Part shown: in pieces, positions 23,501 to 31,165 of the stretch
How positions within the stretch are numbered: position 1 is the first letter of the stretch
How the letters are laid out: each line of letters opens with the position of its first letter
DNA from: Undaria pinnatifida
Lineage: Eukaryota; Sar; Phaeophyceae; Laminariales; Alariaceae
Direction: 5' to 3'
Assembly (NCBI GenBank): GCA_012845835.1
Contig: JABAKD010000015.1
Coordinates: 9,239,967-9,303,966, forward strand
Length of the DNA: 64,000 bases
Notes under the pieces: model-generated
Database searches by the model: none
Seen by the model: the letters and a program-made list of their open reading frames with translations, nothing else
Told to the model about the DNA's origin: nothing
Translations under genes and position numbers: made by a program

Positions 23501-23938
23501 TACAGCTCCTTTCGCCTAGCCTACTCAGCTCCGGTTCCTGCACACCGACAAGGGCCTACATTTCCGCAGGAGTCCCCAAACGGTGATGATCGACGCCAGA
23601 TTTTCAAGTACAGTACGACGTCGTACATGTATCTTAAACGTTTTCATGCGTTCAGGTCACAAGACAAAAAACAAAACTGGGCTTCTGTTGCGTACACAAC
23701 AAGGTTTATCAGCAAATATTCAAATACGTCAGCTGCGAACTTCGGCCAGTCGTCTGATTCCAAGCAAAACTGAGTGTAATGAATGCACTCTCGTCAGACG
23801 GTTTGTGCGACCGCTGCTGCTGCTCACCGCATTGTCGTCGTCGTAGTCCTCGTCGGACACCGCGTAGAGGTAAGTCAGCAGGGAGCGCGTAAAGGTGTCG
23901 TTGGCTGCACAGGACACGTAGTCCATGTCCAGAACCAT
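2490..23938 (-). CDS. Multi-exon MFS transporter gene, Spinster-like (partial at its 3' end)
   Basis: A Major Facilitator Superfamily permease spread over more than 21 kb, read right to left. Exons recognised: 23938-23828, 22924-22874 (or to 22838), 22631-22500, 20562-20335, 19982-19657, 15809-15658, 15043-14968, 13875-13744 and 2598-2490. Each is bounded by AG/GT and the phases agree wherever neighbouring exons can be joined, which chance frames would rarely do. Order along the protein: acidic N-terminus; TM1; TM2 with GILAGYGFTISY; motif A as GRAADVYNRK; TM3-TM6; a cytoplasmic loop of about 60 residues; TM7; TM8 with the second motif A (GGYAADRWEES); TM9; TM11. About 30 residues covering TM10, plus TM12 and the C-terminus, were not found; TM12 may lie left of the window. 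By family, an integral-membrane secondary transporter (Spinster relatives move lipids or organic solutes); the substrate cannot be read from sequence. Codon use is GC-rich against AT-richer introns. Confidence 0.85.
2839..3090 (+). mobile_element. MITE family 1, reference copy
   Basis: 252 bp with terminal inverted repeats CCCACGCTACGATAGAGGCA and TGCACCTCCATCGTAGCACG. The interior includes CCCAAAATCGTCGGGAGCGG and TTTTGGGAGAGGTCTTGAGC. Used here as the orientation standard for the family. No coding capacity. Confidence 0.7.
3091..5132. other. Intronic repeat-rich stretch without genes
   Basis: Contains a (TA)n tract at 3789-3814, palindrome copies near 3170-3205, 4682 and 4985, and a threefold 21-24 bp repeat at 4480-4545 with core ATACTGCCAGCGGYAT. 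No coding signal recognised. Confidence 0.5.
5133..5409 (-). mobile_element. MITE family 1, full copy
   Basis: About 277 bp, from GACGAATGCTACTACTGTAA to CCCTATCGTAACACGCGTC. The interior has GGAGCTCAAGAAATGTCCCT and CCCGACGATCGTGGGCTAAG, reversed relative to 2839-3090. A more decayed relative may occupy 5570-5830 (right end CATGCTACCTCTGTCGTATC). Confidence 0.6.
7085..7355. repeat. Tandem repeat, about 71 bp x 4
   Basis: The core TTGGGGGTACCCCCCTA (allowing variants) recurs at about 7101, 7178, 7249 and 7320, each followed by CCGTAGCCTTGATC and TATACCCTTTTTTGGC. Spacings are 77, 71 and 71 bp. A palindrome copy (7063-7080) sits at its left edge. Related single units are seen near 26570-26600. 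Confidence 0.75.
8036..8725. mobile_element. TIR-bounded 12-bp minisatellite element, copy A
   Basis: About 690 bp. Left end GGTCTCCTGCACTACTTT(C)ATTTTGCGTGG; right end, read inward on the minus strand, GGGCCACCTGCACTATCTG then GTGGAAGCTCGTGAAAGC. The interior is a degenerate 12-bp repeat GGAAGCTTCCGT/ATGGAAGCTTCC, so most units carry the palindrome GGAAGCTTCC (HindIII). Because 12 is divisible by three, long frames are open on both strands: Glu-Ala-Ser-Val/Met-rich, Gly-Ser-Phe-His/Arg-rich or Trp-Lys-Leu-Pro-rich. I do not call these genes. It lies in the large MFS intron and shares both ends with copy B at 39752-42235. Confidence 0.75.
9311..10560 (+). mobile_element. Foldback/G-rich repeat family, copy 1 (left arm plus interior)
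   Basis: Starts with TACACTCTAGCTGTGAGATC and CATCTTTGCAAGCTATGTAT, runs through GGTCGGCGACTCCCCTTG, CTATAAAATCCGTTTCTGAG, a G run (9937-9956), and interior units TAGATGGCTAGAAAG...GATATCAG at 10190-10310 and 10340-10470. The same interior appears inverted at 43865-44160. The SINE at 9485-9755 interrupts it. No right arm found. Confidence 0.65.
9485..9755 (-). mobile_element. Poly(A)-tailed SINE family S1, longer copy
   Basis: In minus sense it begins near GACCCTCAGGGGACAGGCCG and ends in an A-rich tail (T-rich 9486-9504 on the plus strand). The direct repeat ACAGGGT flanks it at 9478-9484 and 9756-9762, and other foldback copies lack this insert (CAACAGGGTGATGTTAG), so it is a clean insertion with a 7-bp target-site duplication. 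The body from GATAGGGGACAGCTTACGCT to CCGCCGGAGGATT matches 54308-54488. No open frame; it would depend on LINE machinery. Confidence 0.78.
13318..13465 (-). mobile_element. LINE family L1a, 3'-end fragment
   Basis: Matches the 3' end of the LINE at 53115-54967: CACATTAACTCGCACAATCA, GCGGTCACAGAACAGGCCCC and GAATACCCCAGGG-type blocks, on the same strand as the other copies. Only about 150 bp remain, so it is strongly 5'-truncated or decayed. It sits in the large MFS intron near exon 8. Confidence 0.6.
13744..13875 (-). CDS. MFS exon 8: TM9 and start of TM10
   Basis: 132 nt from acceptor ATATTTAG to donor GTGAGA. It reads WEESGQKRARMYIPAFG then TLLGVPAFFMVVTVPSFYAS then MFFLFVK. The basic loop followed by IPAFGTLL is the usual start of TM9 in Spinster-like proteins. 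It ends with two bases of a codon. Confidence 0.88.
14968..15043 (-). CDS. MFS exon 7: TM8 and second motif A
   Basis: 76 nt (2 + 24 codons + 2) between TTTTGCAG and GTGCCA. The product SYCNATVMCVGGALSS then YLGGYAAD(R) contains the repeat of motif A that pseudo-symmetric MFS proteins carry between TM8 and TM9. Phase matches exons 6 and 8 exactly, which is strong support for so short an exon. Confidence 0.88.
15658..15809 (-). CDS. MFS exon 6: TM7
   Basis: 152 nt: one base completing an Arg codon, 50 codons and one leftover base. Residues SLELIFGQPLFLLIIVGG then MFRYMGAFTLVTYLPDFY correspond to TM7 and its extracellular end, followed by SQVYPEYNTIC. The donor is GTAACG. A CCA/CAT-rich tract (GGT/GATG in gene sense) lies just upstream of the acceptor. 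Confidence 0.88.
15810..19656 (-). other. Intron 5 of the MFS gene (3.8 kb)
   Basis: Non-coding between the TM6-loop and TM7 exons. It contains a CCA-rich stretch at 15850-15966, a near-exact 33-bp tandem duplication around 15975-16050 (AGAGAAGGAGGAATTATGACG-type unit), one MITE (16349-16627) and two related half-copies of a similar sequence at 19190-19300 and 19375-19480. No other gene seen. Confidence 0.5.
16349..16627 (-). mobile_element. MITE family 1, diverged copy in MFS intron 5
   Basis: Left terminus ATGCTACGATAGAGGTGCAA, right terminus GTGGTACCTCTACTGCAGTA then CGTGTCC. The interior keeps CCCAATTTGGGGTTAAGGGA in place of the usual CCGACGATNNTGGGTTAAGG. Confidence 0.5.
19657..19982 (-). 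CDS. MFS exon 5: TM5, TM6 and central loop
   Basis: Acceptor CAACAG, donor GTGAGG, 326 nt (108 codons plus AG). It begins ASGLYTCGVHVGGGVGSL, a glycine-rich TM5 like the MFS motif C region, followed by a short W-containing loop, TM6 (GFLLALLVLFTVKEPVR) and a polar loop of about 60 residues that links the two six-helix halves. The leftover AG is completed to an Arg codon by the first base of exon 6. Confidence 0.9.
20335..20562 (-). CDS. MFS exon 4: motif A, TM3 and TM4
   Basis: Exactly 76 codons between acceptor CCCAG and donor GTACGC. Motif A appears as GFVMGRAADVYNRKLII (loop 2-3), then TM3 (IIFYGMVIWNVAIVGLGLS) and TM4 (LLLSRIVLGIGQSFG), then the loop IADYFPPESLGQ, which matches the family's D-x-F-P-x-x-x-R/Q signature. 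This is the strongest diagnostic exon for the MFS assignment. Confidence 0.92.
20563..22499 (-). other. Intron 3 of the MFS gene (1.9 kb)
   Basis: No coding signal. It contains two GCGC-type palindromes (20827-20843, 20975-20992) and two related blocks at 21130-21260 and 21845-21975 sharing GGCATAGARNCTTGGTCGGG and GAGCTAGCTCCTCA cores, so an old duplicated repeat. Confidence 0.45.
22500..22631 (-). CDS. MFS exon 3: TM1-TM2 loop and start of TM2
   Basis: 44 codons from acceptor ACAGTAG to donor GTGAGT, phase 0 at both ends. The stretch FISLADATGISTSEYG followed by ILAGYGFTISY matches the family pattern of an amphipathic loop ending in S-x-x-x-YG-x-L-x-G before TM2. An alternative acceptor at 22618-22620 would break the reading frame with exon 2, so the longer exon is preferred. 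Confidence 0.8.
22874..22924 (-). CDS. MFS exon 2: first transmembrane segment
   Basis: The acceptor CGACAG precedes LYLLTWCVMWTASILQT, a hydrophobic segment typical of TM1 in this superfamily. The donor is uncertain. GTCCAC after 17 codons gives the listed end; GTAAAA at 22836-22837 would extend the exon to 22838 with 12 more codons (VHETQADRYLTT). Both keep phase 0. Confidence 0.6.
22925..23827 (-). repeat. Intron 1 with a CAG/CTG-rich block
   Basis: The intron separating the N-terminal and TM1 exons. Positions 23018-23275 are dense in CAG/AGC triplets with imperfect periodicity (CAGCAGCA, GCCAGCAA). On the plus strand this reads as Gln/Ser/Ala-rich peptide in open frames, but it carries no other coding signal and lies inside the intron. 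Confidence 0.5.
23828..23938 (-). CDS. MFS exon 1: start codon and acidic N-terminus
   Basis: 37 codons beginning MVLDMDYVS and ending DYDDDNA, followed by the donor GTGAGC. An in-frame TGA lies four codons before the ATG, so this is the natural start unless there is an upstream coding exon. The segment is cytoplasmic in character, with an acidic DEDYDDD cluster just before TM1. It ends in phase 0, as the next exon requires. The exon is assigned by phase and position rather than by a conserved motif. Confidence 0.6.
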
Positions 23939-24925
23939 CGTGAGTAATCAATGCGACACCGACCAAAACGAGCGCGGTGACGGGACGCCGGGGAAAATTG
24001 GTTGATCAGTGGACAAATAATACGAAGAAATTATTGAAGTAGCAAAAAGTGTTATGTCGAGCTGGCTCGAAGCAACGACATTCAAACACGTGGTCTTACC
24101 CACTCCCTACTCTCAAGTGGGTGGTTTGGGCATTTTGCAATTTCGAACACCAGAACTATCTGCAAAACGAGCCAAACACTTTCGAAATGCAGTGTGTTTT
24201 TTAAGGTTTTCTCAACTTGTCTACCCGTGAAAATCTCGGGGCGCGCGGCACAAGCTGAGGTGCGGTCGTCGGGTTTATGACAGGGGAGGTCTCAGGTCGG
24301 GCATGTGCGGCGTTTCAGTGTTCCGTGACATGCGTTTCGCATGGTCATTATGGTTTCACTTGCTTCCGGAGGTAGCTGAGGCAAAGGCTGTATTGCAGAG
24401 ATTAACCAGAATATTTCTCGGTAGGGCGGCGACGCAGCAATGACGGAAGTATGTATAGGGCTGACGCAGTCAAACACACCAATCTCCTGTTGCTGAGCCC
24501 AAGTCACACGCGCATACACCGCCACTCCTGGCACAACGCGGAGACGAGCTTAGAACGCTGCTGCCGTTGTATCGCTGCTGCTGTACTGCCTCGATACTCC
24601 GATATGCCCAGCTTTTGTGGCTGCGACGGTGAGCGACTGCTTTGCTAAACAAAGTGGACGGTCTTCTATTAATAGATCATGTTATGTGTATACGACAGCA
24701 CACACCCCACCCACGCATATATATTCAGAAGCACACAAGCATACACGCAGAAGCAATGTGCATGGGTGCCACTAAGTTGTGCTGCTCCTGCTGCTCCTCA
24801 GTCGTAGCAGGCAGCAGAGGAGGGGGGAGGGTGGACTGATATGCTCTACGGCGCGAGGAACAGCCGAGTGAGTACATACTGCGAGCGGGCGGAGAGTTAT
24901 ACAAAGGAAGGCGGGATTTCCTATG
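23939..24925. other. Region upstream of the MFS gene; no gene seen
   Basis: By position this must hold the transporter promoter, but I recognise no TATA box or other element. AT-richer 24.0-24.2 kb, followed by CTG/CAG-rich sequence at 24540-24650 and 24780-24830. Confidence 0.4.
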
Positions 24926-24929
24926 CACC

Positions 24930-25660
24930 TAGTCGGGTTGAGCAGTGAGCCGGAATACAACCACTTGCTGATTGGCTGGGGCGTGTAGGGCGAGGGCAAC
25001 CGGGGGCGGATAGGTCACCACCCCCTGTTCAGACATCCCACCGTATCTCCAATCAGGGGGCGAGACGTTTCCGGCGGGGGTTGCCCCTCGGGACAAACCC
25101 TCCAGCCCCGACGCACCAGGGAAGGATTGGCATTCATTCCCGTTTCAGAAATCCTTCCATATGTCTACAAGTCCAACACCACGGGGACGAAAATCGAGGT
25201 CTCCCGGGTCGTCACCGCCCCGAACGGTGTCGAAGGCCCAATCCCGCGGGCCGATCACTATACCGAGGCAACTAGGGGAGGATAGGTCTCCATCACCGGC
25301 TCAGACATATTTCAATATCTCTACAACTCCGACGCCCCGGGGACGAAAACCAAGTTTTCTCTGGTCGACACCGCCCCGCGCGCTGTGGGTACCCAAATCC
25401 CGCTGGCTGATCGCTGATTGGCTCTAGCCCGTAGAGCTAGCGCCACCTGGAAGGGATAGGACCCCACATGTCCGGATCATGAATCCCTCCGTATCGTTAC
25501 ATCTCCAACACTCCGTGAACCAAAACGATTTCCTCCTGGATCGACACCGCCCCGCGCACGGTGTGGAAACTCCAACGCCGTTGGCCGATCGCTGATTGGT
25601 TTGTTCTCGTACATAGAGACATTGCAACCCGGGGAGGATAGGGGGAAAGTATCACTCACC
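24930..25660. repeat. Satellite-like tandem repeat, about 160 bp x 4-5
   Basis: Recurring blocks: TCTACAACTCCGACGCCCCG, GACACCGCCCCGCGCACGGT, CGATCGCTGATTGG and GGGGAGGATAGG. Units begin near 25000, 25155, 25305 and 25480 and are diverged from each other. A further isolated unit lies at 43210-43425. No coding role seen; open frames in it are not conserved between units. Confidence 0.65.
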
Positions 25661-27040
25661 CCAATTCACCAGCACGAAGCCCATTCTTCCAGTTGACGGG
25701 GAAACGACCCAAACAGCAGCACCACAGGCAGGCATGACAGCCGCAACACGTTTTTTACACCTCTTCTAACTGCTTCAGCAACTTCGGGATCAAAGATCAA
25801 AGCGGCGACACCCCGATACGATGCCGTGACGAGTGCCATTGTACGGTATGATACCATCTACGACCTGCGCTTGGCGCAGTTCCAAAAGAAAACAAAGGCG
25901 CGCCAAGCGCGCCGTTTTTTCGCTTGTATATATGTATGCATAGCTAGTCTAGCTCATCATATTTGGGACGCGTTAGCCAAAAAGTTGTTCGCAAACAAGC
26001 ATAGACTATAGCAGCAATATGCGCACGGCTAGCTTTCTATGCAAGTCACTAAATGGTGGCCGTCATATTGGGAAATGCTGTGTCGAATGTTCTACTATAC
26101 TACGGTTATGTCCAACTACCCTATCCCTGCATGGCAATACGCCGTAGGCCTATTACTATATTTGAACTTCAAAATTGTCATATTCCAATTATCTGATCTG
26201 CTTATCCCATCAATTGTCCTCCATGGTTGGTCTGTTACACATACCCAGGTGTAGTTTTATATTAACGCTATGAACGGCGGGTGGACCCGAAAGGGTAAGG
26301 TCCCGAATGGTCGTCTATAGCTGAGGACCCAGGCTACGGTAGGGGGGTCCCCTTTTGGGCCTTTTATTTCAGTGGCTAGGGGTCACTCGCGCGAGTAACC
26401 CCTTTGTTCCTATCTATGCAATCTTACGTTTTTTTTATGTTTCACATTGACGAAATCAATCCGCAATGCAAAGGTGATCTAAGCTGCGGCAAACCAAGTT
26501 CCTAAACCATCTTCATCCGTAGGGTACAGAGCTACTCGTGCGAGTGGCTCAAACACACCAGTGAAAATGGGGGTACCCCCCCTACCGTAGCCTTGGTCTG
26601 AGGTGATGTCGTCGTGTATTCATCTAGAGACGATTATTAACTAGTTCATACCAGGGGACATACAGAAAAAAAACACAACAGCATACCATATGTACCATTA
26701 TTGGTAGCATTCATCACACTTATACGGAAACCAAAACCATTAATATTTATAGCGTCAACGTGAAAACAACTCGACGACGTGCAACAGTTTGATCTCATCC
26801 ACCTCCTTAATTTTCTTTGAAACATTGGGCATCTGCATTCATTCAGCATGCAGACAGCATATTTTGATGCCATCCACCGCCGTCACCCCGCCCTCCCCCC
26901 CCCCCACCCCCCCGCCCCTCAACTAACCCCCCCACCCTCCCTCCTCCCTCCACCCTCGCCCCATCGAAAAATCAAAACCCGCCAGAGCATAAACGCTGCC
27001 CGCCCAGGTTATATAATCTACTTACTTGAAATCAGTACCT
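25661..27040. other. Repeat-derived stretch without genes
   Basis: 25690-25900 resembles 52750-52930 (shared GACGGGGAAACGACCCAAAC-type and TCTACGACCTGCGCTTGGCG-type blocks), so it is a dispersed repeat. GCGC palindromes lie at 26382 and 26526 with the CCCCCCTACCGTAGCCTTGG tract. A C-rich foldback interior occupies 26880-26960. Confidence 0.5.
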
Positions 27041-27307
27041 CACGCAACCTACGATAGGGATACGAGGTAGCGCTTTTGCCCTCAACAACTTTCGGAATGA
27101 TGGGGGTGCTTCGCTCAAAATCGTCGGAAATAGGTTTTTTTATTTGTACATGATTCTCGTTGTTTACCTAAGCCATGTGGTATTTTTCATGCGGTAATAT
27201 AGAGTTTTGTTTTTATTATACAAATCAGTTTTTTTGGAGAGGTCTTAAGCTCCCAAAATTGACGAATCTCAGAAAAAAATGGGTGCACCTTTAACGTAGC
27301 ATGGGTC
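27041..27307 (+). mobile_element. MITE family 1, inserted in a foldback copy
   Basis: Begins CACGCAACCTACGATAGGGA, ends GTGCACCTTTAACGTAGCAT then GGGTC. Interior CTCAAAATCGTCGGAAATAG and GGAGAGGTCTTAAGCTCCCA match the reference copy. Foldback-family sequence lies on both sides (C-rich tract to the left, arm to the right), so this MITE is probably the younger insertion. Confidence 0.6.
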
Positions 27308-27750
27308 AGCTCCAGCTCATTTATATGGTCTTCATGTTTCAATTAGCCCCCACCCCCCTTCCCCGCCGCCCCCACCACCTACTAGCACTACACGAGCAGC
27401 ACGTTCTTATTCATCTATGCCACCTTTCCTCTCTATACCCGCCCCCCTCCTCTCACCGGTCATACGACTACAGGATACACAAAATAAACTGGTGCGTTCC
27501 ACAGCAGTCAGATTTTGTCCCCCTCAGAAACAGGTTTTATAGTTTCCGCGCACAGATTGATAAACATCGCATACCTATTGATCCTGGTGCAAGCTACACT
27601 GTAGTTCTAAGGGGAGTCGCCGACCTATATTCGTAATGACGATGCGCACCCAGCGAAATACGCGCGATTGGAGTTCAACACTCAGCTTGCAAATATGAGT
27701 TTCGACGAAATCTTCGATCTAACAGCTGGGTGGAGTGCATTTTTAATTTT
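27308..27750 (-). mobile_element. Foldback family, copy 2 (right arm)
   Basis: Reverse orientation arm: CAGTCAGATTTTGTCCCCCT, TTTATAGTTTCCGCGCACAG, GGGGAGTCGCCGACCTATAT, then GAGTTTCGACGAAATCTTCG and CAGCTGGGTGGAGTG before an AT-rich end. It continues the C-rich interior left of the MITE at 27041-27307. Confidence 0.65.
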
Positions 27751-27774
27751 TATAGTATACATACATGTAGACGT

Positions 27775-28620
27775 ATATGTAAATGTGTAGAATATGATCT
27801 TCGTTTTTTTTAGCTCGCTGCTCCCCGGCGGCCGAGTGTTTCTTCTCCCACTTTCGGCCGCGAGGCAAGCTAGCCTGCCATGGGTCCATTATAGAGCGTT
27901 CTACATCTCGGCCGAGCTTCGCGGCGGCGCTCGGCGCATTATACATTGCTTGGCTGGCTCTGTTTGGCAAGGGGTTTCGATTCGACTCCCTGAGACGAGC
28001 AGATCACTTGCAACACCCCAATTTGTTTTTCAAATTTTGATACTTTGATAAACTCATGAAAAATAAGTTCGTTGCTTTGTTCGTAAAAAAATGGCCAGCT
28101 GCTCAACTAACCTCAGCAGCAGTAGCAGCAACCACCCGGACTCGATTGACCTTTGCAGCACAGTGCAACAGCAGCAGTAGCTGCAACATTCAGCAGTGTT
28201 AGCAGTAGCAGTACACATATGAGTCGGAAAAGTATGGGGTTTGAGGGGGTGCCGCCCTGCGCCGTTTCGGCCGCGGATCTCGACGTTGGTGCGTGGGCGT
28301 GAGTGCAGACGAGGGCAAAATCGGCCTGCGCTCTCCCGCTCGTCGAGGCAGGAGCGAAAGCGTTTGTGAGCGGGTTTGACGAGGTCTGGTTATTTTTCTC
28401 TTGCGGGGTTGCCAGACGCGTCCGAATGTGTAAGGACCGTTTTTACTTGAACAAAAACACTTAGGCGGAGCTCGGCCGAGATCCAGACATGATTCATAAC
28501 GTACCCATGGCAGGCTACCTTGCCCCGCGGCCGAAAGTGCGAGAAGAAACACTCGGTCGCCGGAAATCAGGGAGCCAAATAAAAACGAAAATCATACTTT
28601 ACATATACATATATTTCTGA
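27775..28620. mobile_element. Inverted-repeat element of about 0.85 kb
   Basis: The left arm (27775-27925: CGGCCGAGTGTTTCTTCTCC, CACTTTCGGCCGCGAGGCAA, CATCTCGGCCGAGCTTCGC) recurs inverted at 28470-28615 (GCGGAGCTCGGCCGAGAT, CGCGGCCGAAAGTGCGAGAA, GAAACACTCGGTCGCCGG). Arms are about 140-150 bp; the interior of about 550 bp has a CAG-rich piece (28100-28215) and a GC-rich piece. No transposase, so a MITE-like or foldback element of unknown superfamily. Confidence 0.65.
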
Positions 28621-30935
28621 TCACACACGTTAAGTAGTGGCGGGTTCAGGCGGGAACACTACCGACCTAGCTTTACGTTCTACGGGGATACACGATATGA
28701 CTACATCAAGGTTTCGGTTCCCCTCAAGCACAGCAGTGCCAAAGCGTTGGGCACTACCTCCAACTAACAATGGAAAATCCTATCCCGTACGCCACACATA
28801 CCGAAATAAATTGTTGCCCCCAACCAATTAATTACTGTACAACATCCAAGAGCGACCGATATTGGCTGGTCAACCGTATCCATTACCACCAGGTGCAAAC
28901 ACATGTGACGTACTATTATATAGCAACGAGTACTATTCCACGTGCGGTACACAGCATCCCCTGACCACTAATAATTCGTTTGCACGCACAACAGCAAAAC
29001 GTGTACCCACCGCTATCACAATCTTCCCGCTGAGTACTACTCTTTCTTCGGAGCAAAATGTGCTATCTTATGCAACGCGTTTCTTGTAAGAAGTGCAGTG
29101 GGGTTTACTATGTGACGACGCTTAACACCATCGTTATAATAGATGGGAACATGTTATACGTGTGCTACCGGTGTCTCCCTTTTCGCCTTTCGGCGCCCCG
29201 GCGATTTCACGTTACCCCCCTCCCGAAGGAGAACCTTGTACATATGGATTGCATCATCCCATTTACTATCTTCGCATTGCTCTCGTGCTCCCTCTTACAA
29301 TAGCAGAAGCTCAGATCCGGGGCTACATAGTGGGCCCGCCTCCCGTCCCCTCACTTCGATTCGCGGCTTTGTTTTTACCGCGAGAAAGAGGTCAGCACTT
29401 TATTTGCTCGGCGACTTGCCTCTCGAATTGTGCATACCCACACGCTGAAAGGCGTTCTCAGCCGACGGCCCCCGTATTTTTTTTCCCGACACTTCACTCA
29501 ATACAATTTTTTCAACTTCGAGCGTCCCGACAGGGGGGGGGGTACCTAATACCGTCCCCGCCTCTCCAAAACGCAATACTAAATATTCTACAAACAGAAC
29601 GCACACGCACTAAATCCTATATATACCGCACACAGTGGACGGTAGAGAGTCGTCCCCCCCCTTCCTGCTAGATAGAAGAAGCCGTCCATAGAGTGCAGAA
29701 AGGCCATTCTGAATCCTTTACAAAACCGAACACACAAGGGGCGATAAACAGACGTCCCCTCCTACCCTGCTAGATACAAGGTCTTCCATAATGCTATAAA
29801 ACTACTGCTGGGAGGCAACCTACTACAGGCGACTTCTTCAACCGTAGTGAGTGGTACCAAGCAGCTATGAGGTCGCTCCTAAGTGGAGCAGGAGGTCCCG
29901 AAGAGCCGTAGGATCGGCAGGTTTTATCGGTCGGCGCGCGGACAACTGTTTGCCTTAGCTGTGTGGTAAAGCCTTGACACCATATATCCTACCTGGTACC
30001 TGGTATCCGGTGTCAAAACTCGTGCCTGTGGTACCTACTGTGGTTTCCCATTTGTGGTGCCACTAGGGTACCACCACAGTATCTTTTTTGCCTCGCTGTG
30101 AGACCAAACTGCAGCATAATCCTTGCTCGCACAGGCGAATCTCCGCAGCGACAACAGCAGTCAAACACTGCGAGCGGTTGCTTTCTGTGTGCTAACCCCT
30201 TCGAAGCCCCAAAAACCCCTCCCCGTACTAGCTTGAAATAATTTTTCCCCAAAACGGTTTCCAGTCGTAGAGGCGTTAATGTTGCAGACGGGGGGACTTG
30301 GGCGCCCTGTTTTGACGAGGTCCCCATTCATGGTTAGGCCCTGTTACTGCAGTACTACTGCTGTACAGCACCCCGCCCGGTACCATCTCGATAGCCATTG
30401 ATTATCTCAGGACCAACTTCATTGACGGCGGCTGATGAGATAGATGTCATTAACACCACGTCTGCCATCAGCGTATGTTTGCACATGTCCTCTACACACC
30501 ACTGCTGTGTCGCCACCGTCGAAAAAATATAACATGTTGTACCTACCTGGTACATACATGCGGGGGATGAGATGTTTAAGGCTACGTTGTTTGCCTTAAT
30601 GTGAGGGTGTGTATGCCTCTTCGGAACGATTGCCACACCAATAAAAAACGAAACAGAAAGCATGGAAAAAAAAAAATCGGCCTCTGGGGGGGGTTTCCTG
30701 TGTGCTATCCCAGTTCCCGGGCGCCACCGTCTCAGCAGTTGCTTATATTTTTTCTTGTTTTCTTGCAAATAAATTCAAAATCTTCGCCACGGTGGAAATT
30801 GAACTAAAAGACCAGACGCTAATGGTTTTCGAGGGTCACCAGTTGGGACGGTACTGACGTCTTATATTATTCATCAATGCCTCTTGTTTGCGAACACCCC
30901 TTCTTTTCCTTCTAAATACGCAAATCTGCTTCGTA
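28621..30935. other. No gene or clear element
   Basis: Mixed-composition sequence; short frames only. Two tandem TACCTGGTA 9-mers at 29990-30005 and one near 30541. Duplicated pieces sharing TAGATAGAAGAAGCCGTCCATA / TAGATACAAGGTCTTCCATA lie at 29660-29790. Confidence 0.4.
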
Positions 30936-30939
30936 TGAT

Positions 30940-31165
30940 ATATATGGTCAGAAACGGGTTTTATAGTTTCCGCGCACAGACTGACTAAAATCATCCTGTT
31001 GACCCTGATAGCTACACTGTAGTTGTAAGGGGAGTCGCCGACCTATATCCTTAATGAGGACACACAACTCGTAATACGCGCGATCGGAGTATCACACATA
31101 GCTTGCAAAGATGAGTTTCGACGAAATCTTCGATCTCACAGCTGGAGTGTATTTTCATTTTTTAT
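30940..31165 (-). mobile_element. Foldback family, copy 3 (right end only)
   Basis: GGTCAGAAACGGGTTTTATA through GGGGAGTCGCCGACCTATAT and CGATCGGAGTATCACACATA to GAAATCTTCGATCTCACAGC then TGGAGTGTATTTTC. Nearly the same as 44450-44660 and 45320-45540. Confidence 0.7.
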
